Shown here: piece after piece, positions 54,732-64,000 of the stretch
Numbering within the stretch: the stretch's first letter is position 1
Layout: the number at the start of each line of letters is the position of its first letter
Assembly (NCBI GenBank): GCA_016271365.2
Contig: CM057459.1
Location: 485,473,501 to 485,537,500 of the forward strand
Source of the DNA: Neoceratodus forsteri
Lineage: Eukaryota; Chordata; Ceratodontiformes; Ceratodontidae
Reading direction: 5' to 3'
DNA length: 64,000 nucleotides
Translations under genes and position numbers: made by a program
The notes under the pieces: generated by a model
What the model was told of the DNA's origin: nothing
The model's database searches: none
Seen by the model: only the letters and a program-made list of their open reading frames with translations

Positions 54732-57700
54732 TATTTTATTTATTTTTTATTTTATTTAAAATTTGGTAACCAGGAAAGGAACACTAAGCTGAGGCTTGTT
54801 TCCAGATGTGACCCGGGGTCATTGGTAAACAATTACAAAACAGGAAAATATATACATTCATATACAGTACAAGTGGCAATAACTGTTTCGGCAGTACATG
54901 TTGCAAAGGTGGTAACACTGAATAGTTAGATTGCCAAATCTTACATATTATACAGAGTATAATGTTTAAGATAAAATAAAACATTTTCAGAAGAAAAAGT
55001 ATAAAAAGTAATAAAAAGAGAGTAAAGAAGTAATAAAATGAGAGTAGACTTATACAGGGGATATTGCAGGGGGGAAGTAGGGGAGGTTGGGAGGGGGTAG
55101 GGAAAAAAATGAGGGGCAGGGGAACCTCAGTGGAATCAACAAAGTCCAAGAGGGTAGCATCTTTCAGAAAAAGAGACGTGCAAGAACAAGCGGACACAAT
55201 TTAAAGATAGAAGGAGGGCGGTTCAGGGACAATGTGGGGAAGTATTATTTCACAGAGAGGGTAGTGGATGCATGGAACAGCCTTCCTGAGGAGGTTGTGG
55301 GGCCTAAAACTGTGGGAGAATTCAAGAAATGCATGGGACAGACATAAGGCAATTCTTGTGGGGGGTAGGAAGAAATAGGCTTTTGGTTAACTAGGATCTG
55401 CGGCCTATCCTGTAGGTAGGGAAATGGGCAGACTAGATGGGCCAAGCGGTCCTTATCTGCCATCAAAGTCTATGTTTCTATGTTTCTAGGGGAGGCGCGA
55501 AAGGGGGAGGGGGGACAGGTGCAGGAAGGTGGAGAGATAAGCTTAAATTGTTATTCAAAAATATGGAAGGATGGGGAGTCATGGAGGGAAGAAGGCAGTT
55601 GATTCCAAAGGTGAGGTAGGTGCTTAGAGAAGGTGGAGATGCTGGCAGATGATCGGAGGTGGGGAATAGAGAAGGAGTGGGATGACAGGATCTAGGAGGG
55701 TTGGAGGGGTTGGCAGCAGGAGAGAGGAGAGAGGTGAGGTATGGAGGGAAAAGGTTGAGCCACAATTTAGCAGTAATTGTTAGTGAGTGAATGTGATGTC
55801 TTGGGGAGAGGGGGGAGAAATTTAGAGAGGAAAGAAGTGTGCAGTGACGAGTACATGGGGTGGAATTTGTGGTGAATCTGCAAAAAAAGTTGAGTAAGGT
55901 GTTGAGCTTTGACAGCAAGGCGGCAGAGACAGAGTCATAGATAATGTCCCCATAGTCGAAAATTGGGTGGATAGTCTTGTGGACTAAGTCATGGCAAATG
56001 TGTAGGGGGAGGGCAGGTTTGTTGCAAAAGAACACACCTAGTTTGGGGTGTAATTTCAAACAAATGGAGTCAATGTGGACAGTGAAGTTAAGGTGTTGGT
56101 CTAACCAGAGGCCAAGCTATTTATTTGTAAGAGGTGATGGTATCAAGTGTGGAGCTATCCCTGGTGGTGAATCAAAGGGAAAGGGAGTTTGGCCAGTTTT
56201 TTTGGGGGGGAGCTGAAGATCATAGAGACATTTCTTAGCGTTCACTTTTAGGTTGTTGTCTTGGAACCATGTTAGCATGTGGCTGAAGTCAGACTGGAGT
56301 TGTAACTGGACTGAGTCTGCTGCGGGACCAGAAGCATAGAGGATGATGTCATCTGCAAAGAGGTGTATGTTAGATTAAGAGCAGACTGTGAGGAGATCAT
56401 TTATAAATATTGGAAAGAGGATGAGGTCAAGGATGGAGCCTTGGTGAACTCCTTATTGGAACGGGAGGGGGGAAGGCACAGAGTTGTCTACTATGACAGA
56501 CTGATGCTGATCACATAGGTAAGATTTGAACCAGTGGATGGTGGAGGATGCAAAGCCAGCAGAGTGCAGTTTCTGGAGGAGGAGCTGGTGGGAAACAGAA
56601 TCTAAGGCCTTGGCAAGGTCAATAAATATTGCTGCTGTGAGGTGGTCTTTATCCATTGCAGTAAGAATTGAGTCTGTAACACGGAGTAGGAAAGAGACAG
56701 TGGAGTGTTTTTTACAGAAACCGGGTTGATAGTCTGAGAAAAAGTTGGTTGATGAGAGGAAATCTACCAGTCTAGAGAGAATATGGGATTCCTCGAGTTT
56801 AGCCAGGGAAGGGAGCGGGAAGATTGAGTGGTAGTCACCTGGGGATGAGGAATCACCTTCTTTGGGTAACGGAATTACATTGGCCAGTTTCCATTGTTTT
56901 GGGACTGTGTTGGTGAGGAAAGAAAGGTTGATGACGTAAGAGAGTGCAGTGGCTATGGCTAGAGTGGAGATATGTAGAAGCTTGGGGAGGAGGCTATCCA
57001 GGCTAGACTTGTGTGGGTTTAGAATGCTAACGGCGTGAAAAACATCTTGGTGGGTGGTGGGGAAGGGCTAAATCTGTTGGAGAGGGGAGGTGAATAGGGA
57101 GGCGCAGGGCTGTCAGGGAGTGCACAGGACATGAAGAATTTGTTAAAAGTGTCAGCAACTGTAGTTGAGACAGAGACAGAGGACCCGTTTAGCTTGAGTG
57201 AGGTGGTAGTTACCTGGCAGGAGGGGTTGATAAGGGATTTGACTGTACTCCACAAGGAGGAGAGATCAGGGCAAAACAAAAGATTTGACCTGAAATACTC
57301 TGATTTAGTTTGGCATATTGCTTTAGTGCAGTTGTTTCTGAGTTTGCAATAGTGGTGGAGGTCAGAGATGGCTTTGGAGGATTTAAATTGTGACCATGCT
57401 TTGTCGCAAGCTTTACAAAGAGATAGGACATTGGGAGAGATTTAGAGAAGGTGGTGGCGCCTGACCCTAGTGGTGCGTAGAGAGGAATGGATGTTCCAGA
57501 TACCAGTCAGGATGGAGGAGAAGTGTATGAAGGCCCAGTTTACGTCTGAGGCTGAGAAGATAGGGGACCAGTCAGCTGAGTTTAAGTCAGCCAGGAGAAG
57601 ATGGGGGGCTAGGTTATGAGTAGAGCAGTAGTTGAGATATTTGGGGGAGAATTTGGGAAGGTGAACCTTCCTGGTGCAATACGTGAAGCAGTGATCACGG

Positions 57701-58300
57701 ATAGCATCATTTAAGACTCCAGCATCAGATATATGGTTGGGGTGAGAGGAAAGGAGCCAGTCAAGGAGGGTATGATTTGTGGAAAGTGGGTTGTAACAAG
57801 TTGGTTCATTTGGCAGCTGAGAGAGACTGAGTGACTCGACAGAGGTTCTGGTGTGAGAGGAGGTGGGGAAGAGCAAAATAATGTTGAATTCCCCCTCATG
57901 AGTAGTTGTCCATCTGAGGAGAGGGAGACGATTGAGATGAGGCATGAGAGGAGGGAATTGGGGGCTAGTTTAGGGGCTGCATAGAGAGTGCAGATGTAGA
58001 TAGGGACTGTGGATGGAAGGGCGAGATGAACAAGGAGGGTCTCATAGGATTTGTGGACTATTTTTTGGAGAGAGATGGAGCTGGTGAGAGAGCTATGGCT
58101 ATACATAGTGACACCACCACCCAGCTTTCCATGGTCCTGGTGGTAAAGTGTGAAATCCAGTAGGGTGAGCTGAGTTTCAGGGATGCAAATAGTGTCTGTG
58201 CTATTTTGCCATGCCTCAGGGAGATCGTTACACTCAACTTCTCTTCCCATTTCTATAGTGCTCCACTTATGGATGTCCCCTGCAGCTACAACACAGAATA
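54732..58300 (-). mobile_element. L2-like LINE with endonuclease and RT, minus strand
   Basis: The A-rich tail (AAATAAAAT-type on its own strand) lies at 54732-54762, preceded by a 3' UTR with CCCCGGGTCACATCTGG and TTCCTTTCCTGGTTACC. Coding covers endonuclease near 58300-57450 and RT at 57300-55490. A CR1 copy is inserted in the 3' UTR (55129-55488). Confidence 0.8.
55129..55488 (+). mobile_element. CR1 3' fragment nested in the L2-like LINE
   Basis: Begins LSGINKVQEGSIFQKKRRAR, continues to a CR1 C-terminus nearly identical to 34545-34790, and ends GTCTATGTTTCTATGTTTCT. Host LINE sequence lies on both sides, so this CR1 is younger than that LINE. Confidence 0.9.
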
Positions 58301-58319
58301 ACAGAAATAAATTTGACAT
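55490..58319 (-). pseudogene. L2-like LINE ORF2 relic
   Basis: The frame at 58319-57711 reads ICIPETQLTLLDFTLYHQDH and GKLGGGVTMYSHSSL of the AP endonuclease, and 57945-57442 its remaining part and linker. RT segments include AAIFIDLAKALDSVSHQLLL (motif A, about 56640-56560), a SILD/LILFPIFINDL stretch, and FADD intact at 56348-56359. The frame at 56059-55478 reads IHPIFDYGDIIYDSV and CRFTTNSTPCTRHCTLLSSL of the C-terminal region. Many stops and shifts break the gene. Confidence 0.8.
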
Positions 58320-58991
58320 CTATAACAGATCCCAGAAATGCCAATTGAAACAACTGAATCAGTGCACTTAAGTTACTGTCTGTCACCAGCCCAGCTTAGT
58401 AAACATGTAGACTTTGATTATATACCAATCCTTTCCAGAAAGGTAACATATTTACTGCAACTTACATCTGTGAAAGTTCATTATCCACCAGTTGAAACCT
58501 CACAAACAGGTCCCCTGTTCCAGGAATGAAGGTTATGATCTAAAGCCACTGGAGAAATATCAGGGGACCGGGAAAATACTGAAATCCTCTTCTGTTGCAG
58601 ATCTAGCTCACTGTGTATTTCCAAATCACCAGTTTCCAACAGTGGAGACTGGTTTCTACTCCCAAGTAATGTGGTGCAGGAAACTTCCCTTAATATGACC
58701 CCCAAAAAGGGAAAACAAAAGTGTAGGATCTGTAGATTTCACTTCTGTCTCCCACTAGTGAGCCCCATCAGAAGGACTGCACCACCTAGTAAACCATGTA
58801 AGCTGAGCTGCAGCATACAATTTTTCAGCTCTGACAATGCAAATCCATCTTTTTACTTTGTTTTGGCAATGTTAAAACCTTTTCATTGGCCCAGGGTTTT
58901 TTACACCTCCACATGAAATGAGTATTCAGTCTATTACATCACTGAAAAATTCTCAAAGGCAGCTACACAATCGGAAGGGAGTAAATATAAT
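58301..58991. other. Intergenic, nothing recognised
   Basis: Could hold the 5' end of the minus-strand LINE, but no motif is visible. Confidence 0.45.
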
Positions 58992-59421
58992 ATTTATTTA
59001 GTTAGTTTTTGTTGACTGGGTAAGTGCACTAGACAAATACTGCCTATTTTCAGGCACAACCCGGGGGAGAGGGATACAGATGAATGCCAACTGGCCTTGA
59101 ACCAGATTAAGCTGTTGGTGGTAATTTTCATGAATGGAGGAAATTTGGCCATTGCACCAGGGAAATTCCCCTGCTCTTTTTGAGAAGTGCCATGGGATCT
59201 TTTACATCCACCTGAACTACCACCAGAAGAGGTAGATGGGACCTCGGTTTAATGTCTCATCTGAAAGACGACACCTCAGGAATGCAGCACCCCCCTCATG
59301 CTGCACTACAGTGTCAGTATTGGGATATTAACCCAAGTGCCTGGTGTGGGGATAGAACCCACAGCCTAGTGATCTCCCAGCCTCAGAGGCGAGTGTGCTA
59401 CCTGCTGAGCTACTGACACTA
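58992..59421 (-). mobile_element. Full-length tRNA-headed SINE with L2-like LINE tail
   Basis: On the minus strand it starts with a tRNA-like head: A-box region TAGCTCAGCAGGTAGCACAC (59392-59411) and B-box GGTTCTATCCC (59349-59359). The central conserved region with GATGAGACATTAAACCGAGG is at about 59239-59265. The tail has GCCTGAAAATAGGCAG, GTGCACTTACCCAGT and an ATAAAT-type end at 58992-59004. The tail matches the L2-like LINEs of this window, so reverse transcription probably used their enzyme. The central domain looks like one of the widely conserved vertebrate SINE domains, but I am not sure which superfamily. Confidence 0.85.
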
Positions 59422-61430
59422 ACATACAAAATACAAAAATCGGGGTTGAAGATTAATTTCTACTGCATAAACTGCAAACATGGAAGGGACACATTAAAAT
59501 AGTCCACCTAGCTATATCCTTTGTAGCTTGCAAAATAAGCTTCCCATAGTTGACTTTATAATGAGGCTAAATTCATTGGGATAACCATCTCCAAATATGT
59601 AAAGCTGAATCAACCATTTTGACATGCTACCAGTAGATACCATGATGCCGCTAACAATCTCCTATAATGAGTAGGGAGAGGATTCTGGGTGTGATGAGTT
59701 GCTGCATGCTGCTCATTTTGCTGTTCTGTTCTGAGGAAGAAGGACCACACAATGCTCTTCCTCTGCCTAAAACAGGTATGACATCATTGCCCTACCATAC
59801 CTGAGGCAAGTGTGTGGTTTTACCGGGCTTACTTGTGCAACTATTCCCATTTGTGTGCCCATCTAAATCCGTACCCTGCATTGGTGCTAGCAGTGCAGGA
59901 TGGTGCCGGAGCCCGCAGGGTGTGGTGAGTTCAGACTAAGCCACGGTGCTTATCTCCTAGAGATGTAGCACCATAATATAATTTGGGACTCTGCGTAAAC
60001 AAAATTCAGAGTGTAACATTTAGAAGAGACAGTTAAAGGTTGCAGAGTGTTCTGTACTCCATGAAGGAGTTCAAAAAATAATTTATGTCTTATTGCTGGG
60101 ACTGTAAAATATACTTAGAAAGTCCTGAAAAGTCTGAAAAGCCTGAATTATTAAATACAATTAATGATTTCCTGGATTTACCCAGGTTTTTGGTTCACCA
60201 CTATCTGTCTTCCCAGTTAACTCTGATGGTGTGTTTTAGTATGTTTTAGTAATTAGAATTGGAACTGATTTTTTTATTTACATTTGTGATTACTGTAAAA
60301 CTTTTAGATACTTAGAAAATTTTAGTAAAATCTTAAGATGATTTAGATGCTACATATTGTACCGTAATCTGTTCAGTACACATGCCAACTATTTTTGATT
60401 GATTTTAAATCACAAGTTGATGCTTCTGCATTTTCTGTTATTGTTGTTTATTGAATACGTATAGTTATTTGGGGCTGCTGTTGCCCTGGTGTATTATGTT
60501 GGATTGCTTAGGGCTGCTCATCGTTCTGTTAAAATTATGTTAAACTAGTGGGCTTATCTCATTTGACTTAATGAGGTGCTAATTAAGTGATAATTAAGTG
60601 AAATAAGTGATTCAAGTGAATTGATTAGTAAAGCCAAGTCTGATTTTTTTTTTTTATTGAACCAAGTGTTTCTTCTAGCTGGCCATAAACAACGTCATCA
60701 ATACTTAAGATGCTATTTACACCATTTAAGCAACATGTGTAGTATCCCTGGAACAGAACACTGCAGTATGCTACAAGCACTGTAACACTCAATGATAAAA
60801 ACGTGTCTTTTTAGTTTTCTCCTACTATTAGTAAAATAAGCAGCCATGATATAGACTGATACTGGTACAGACCAATAACCACACAACACTTCTAATATAT
60901 TAATTCACTCAGCCATTTCTCCCCAAGCTTGGTTATTTTTATTTCACTTTAGTGGCAGTAGTTCTGGGGATTGAAGCCACTTGTATAATTTTGCACTGCC
61001 AAAGTAAATCCATCCTGTACACACATTTTGATTTATGGTAATGGTGAGATTGCTGTTGGTTAAAGACCACATTAGTGAATTAGCTTAAACACAAGTCCCA
61101 TGCCAAGCTTGCTGTTATGCAGCTATTGGGAGTTTTCGAACCTGCAACGCTGATTCCAGCATTGATCCCAGATATGTGAGTCTCAGGCAGACATTGAAAT
61201 AGCTGGAAGTAAGCGCTTGGTTTATACTTTTTTTATTTTATAATATTGTAATATTTTTAACCATTTTTATCCTAGTTTTATTCTGGTGACTTATGGAGAT
61301 TTATTCTGATTTAATCTGTGTCAATGATCATTGTTTCGTAGTGTGACTAGTGCATACGTCTCACTACTTTTTCCTACTACTATGGCTTGTTTCTTTTTTT
61401 GGTTTTATCCTATTAGTGGCTGCTGGATTA
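59422..61430. other. Intergenic, nothing recognised
   Basis: AT-rich over 60040-61400. No gene or nameable repeat on either strand. Confidence 0.5.
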
Positions 61431-61991
61431 ATGGTGGAGAAATGGCAAGAACCATGAAGAATTGACCGGAAAGCAGTGAAAGATAGTGTTAAGCCTTATA
61501 GGTCCTGTCAGAGTGAGGGGGTTGCTTGAACTGAAAGACAGTGTAAGAGACAGTGTAAGAGACAGTTTAAGCTAAAGGATACCCAAGGAACTTAAAAAGG
61601 TTTTATTATCCAGGGCAAAGCTGCTCTGAAACTGGTAACTGTTTTCCTTTTCATTTTGTATGAGAACAATGGATTATTCTGCTCCAAACCAAAATTTGGA
61701 ATTCAGAGATTGTCTCTTATTTGGTGTCATGAGAATCTGACAAAGCAGAACTTGGTATTGAACATTGGACAAGAGAATTGGACTGAATTGGACTGAACCT
61801 AATAACATTTAACTCTCTTTGCACATTGGGTATTGAATGTTTTGCTTATTTGCAAGCAGATCCGAATGGAGTGAGTAGTTAATCGATTGATTAAGGGAAA
61901 GGCCAATAGTACTAAGATAAATGAATTACTTGAATCATACTAGAAATATTAATTAAGGTACTGGTGTCAGGGTTCATTTTAAGTAAAGGCC
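61431..61991 (+). other. Leader-like region before an ORF1-like relic
   Basis: Contains three copies of a GACAGTGTAAGA-like word (61540-61570). A TTTGGTGTCATGAGAATC stretch at 61719-61737 could recall a retroviral primer site but matches no tRNA end that I can name. No LTR pair can be seen within the window. Confidence 0.3.
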
Positions 61992-63998
61992 ATGGTAGTT
62001 ACTAGAGCACAAACAATAGTCTGCAATAATTCAGTAGCAATTCAGCTAGATATATTGGACTCACATTTAACAAAGGAGCATTTAGGGGAAAATAAGAACA
62101 TAGATGATATGGAAGATGGGTGTAGTGATATTACTCCAGAGAAATGTGAGAATTTTGAGAAAGGAAAGGTGGACAAAAAGTTAAGGGAAGTTAATAATAA
62201 AGTAAAGAAAAATATAAAAAAAAACAAAATAGAGAGGCTGAATGACAAAAACAGAAATCGAATACAAGGAAGGGGAGAAAGGGGAATAAAATTAGTAGAG
62301 ATGATGGAAAACAAACAAGAATATTACCTATGCTGATAAAAAAAAGATGTTGTTAATAATTTTTCAGCAAATTTAGAGAAAGCGAAACCATTCTGAAACT
62401 GTGAGGGGTCAGACTGACTTAGGTCAGCACACCAAAGAAGTGAATAGTTTAAATGCTTTCTCAATGTCTACCCCTATAATAGAGAAAAAGAAATGCTACT
62501 AGGCAGTTTCAAGACTAAAGAGTCAGAACCTGTGAATCAAGATTTGAGCCTGGATATAATAGGATGGGCTTCTCCTGAAAATAACTCAAGGGATGTTACC
62601 ATTTATACTCCAATAGCTACAGGTAATATGATAAGCTATCACTTAAGTGATACATGCACAAAGCAAAGGGAAATGAAAAATATTCTTTCAGAGTTCCTGA
62701 ACACTTTACAGGGTATAAAAACATTGGATGAATGTCAGAAGATAAATGATTCTATTGAACTAAAAGTAAAGATACAAAGTTTAACATTCAATAAAATTCG
62801 GGAAAGGGAGTGTAAAAGGGATAGTGTAGAAGAGTCTATGATGTACTATCCAACTGCAATTAGTGAAGAAATAGTGGCTATTATGAAAAATCAACATGCT
62901 GCAAACTTAATATTGATGAAACAAATAATAGCAATAAGGAATGAAATTGAGACTGTTAGGAAAATATTGCTATAAATAGATGTAGATTAGATGATGTTAT
63001 GCGTATTTTGAATGACATGCATTCCCCTAGGGAATCATTGTCGATACCACTAGTTGTTGATGATCTAGAGGTTGAGTTGTAAGATGGTACAAAGGCTGGA
63101 CCAGACTTCTCCACTGTCTTAATTCTGGACTATACATTAAAAACAGAGGAAAAAAATAATCAGGGGAAGAATGGGAAAAATAGAAAGAAGAATAAGAAAA
63201 ATAAGAAATAAAAAAAGGCTAAAAATACAGTGATTAGTAATAAATCTAAGAAGACAGGGCAACACAAGGAAAGTGATAGTGGAAAGAATGAAAATGAACA
63301 GAAGAAACAGATAGTGAACCACAAAAACAAAGATTTGCTGACTTTGCCAAGCAAAATCAGGAATTATATGGAATGAGGGGTATAATAACAAAAGACAAGG
63401 AAACTCCTGACCTGGAATGTGGACAACAGGAGGAAAAAAATGAGGAAAACTGGGAAAACTGGGATAAAGGCTGTTGTTTAAGGCTATATAGATTTAAAAA
63501 ATTGGATAAAGAAACTAATCATTCATTGAAGTATTGGGTTATTAAAATATTTAATGAAGTCTTGCATCTATGTATCGAAGAAAATGATTTCCTAGAAGTT
63601 ATCAAACCATTTAATCCTGGTTTTGCTGATTTTGTTTTTATCAAAGTAGCCCAAAAAAGAGTGGCAAATTACTTATGGAGAAATGGACATTTATTGAAGA
63701 AACTAAAACTACATGTAGAAATGGGTCAGGCTTCAGCTTGCTCTACTCAATACACTGGTAGTGAATAGGAGAAGTGGGAAGAGAAGCCTGTGATTCTAAC
63801 AATATTTGGATTTCCAGGAATATATAATGAGTCACCTAGAAAACTGATGTGATCAATTTGTAATCTGTTCATCAGTGTTCTACAAATAAGATTAGGCAGA
63901 ATGGGCATTAAAAATATATATAGGCATGACAGCTTAAGAGGGAACAGTCAGGTGGATATAGTGTGTAAAAATGAAGCTGTGGCAAACAGAACACTGGG
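61992..63998 (+). pseudogene. Lysine-rich ORF1- or gag-like retroelement relic, family unknown
   Basis: Three open pieces: 61992-62336 (starts MVVTRAQ), 62493-62975 (same frame, separated by stops) and 63373-63768 (another frame). The first two are highly charged with likely coiled-coil stretches and are followed by a K/N-rich linker (63150-63350). The third reads LKYWVIKIFNEVLHLCIEEN and GFADFVFIKVAQKRVANYLW. Its order of a short hydrophobic strand, acidic loop and FVFIKVA strand recalls an RRM-like fold as in ORF1 proteins of some L1/Tx1-type LINEs, but this is a guess. Coding resemblance continues to the window end (VDIVCKNEAVANRTLG), so the element extends outside. No RT motif is visible here. 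Confidence 0.45.
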
Positions 63999-64000
63999 CT

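Noticed and set aside
59340..59415. A tRNA gene on the minus strand
   Set aside because: A and B boxes are present, but the sequence continues into the SINE central domain and LINE tail, and the cloverleaf is decayed. It is the SINE head.
61431..61991. Endogenous retrovirus LTR and primer site
   Set aside because: TTTGGTGTCATGAG looks suggestive, but no second LTR, no polypurine tract and no tRNA match could be shown.

Overview
This is nuclear DNA from a vertebrate with a large, repeat-rich genome. I see no host gene, tRNA or rRNA gene. What can be read is layered transposable elements: CR1 and L2-type LINEs, Ty3/gypsy LTR elements, tRNA-headed SINEs and non-autonomous DNA transposons. Abundant CR1 with an esterase ORF1, a Gmr1-like gypsy element and a SINE sharing a LINE tail would fit a lungfish, amphibian or other non-mammalian vertebrate. 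The species cannot be named from the sequence alone.

Layout. 1-546 is probably the right end of an inverted-repeat DNA element. 878-9075 is a complete but decayed LTR retrotransposon with two LTRs, a perfect 5-bp target duplication (CTGTT), a tRNA-Leu type primer site, a SCAN-like gag and a polypurine tract. Its pol order is protease, integrase, reverse transcriptase, RNase H, the unusual order of Gmr1-like elements; a LINE (about 3784-4758) sits between protease and integrase. 9541-11171 is a palindromic DNA element with a 75-bp tandem array. 11280-13900 holds minus-strand LINE relics split by an (AT)n tract. 16842-19520 is a minus-strand CR1 with an L2 copy inserted in it. 23340-27980 is a second gypsy relic on the minus strand, with the ordinary RT-before-integrase order, broken by a SINE and a hAT-like MITE. 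29661-30510 is a TTAA-flanked foldback element.

30600-34897 is a near full-length CR1 with an open ORF1 (zinc finger plus SGNH esterase) and a broken ORF2. It is followed by a SINE (34985-35310), a head-to-head CR1 pair (36016-36722), a 2-kb palindromic element with inverted minisatellite arrays (36857-38887), two L2-like LINEs in opposite orientation (38985-42232), a minisatellite and a second hAT-like MITE. CR1 copies follow at 44693-47366 (+), 47378-47930 (-) and 52781-54150 (-). At 54732-58300 lies a minus-strand LINE containing a nested CR1. A full-length SINE lies at 58992-59421. The window ends in an unidentified lysine-rich ORF1-like relic (61992-64000).

How the parts relate. CR1 and L2-type LINEs supply endonuclease and RT. 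The SINEs end in the same 3' tail as the LINEs at 4690-4757 and 42163-42232, so they probably used that machinery. The palindromic, TTAA and hAT-like elements encode nothing visible and would have needed transposases from elsewhere. Only CR1 ORF1 and the RT-RNase H part of the Gmr1-like element remain open over long stretches.
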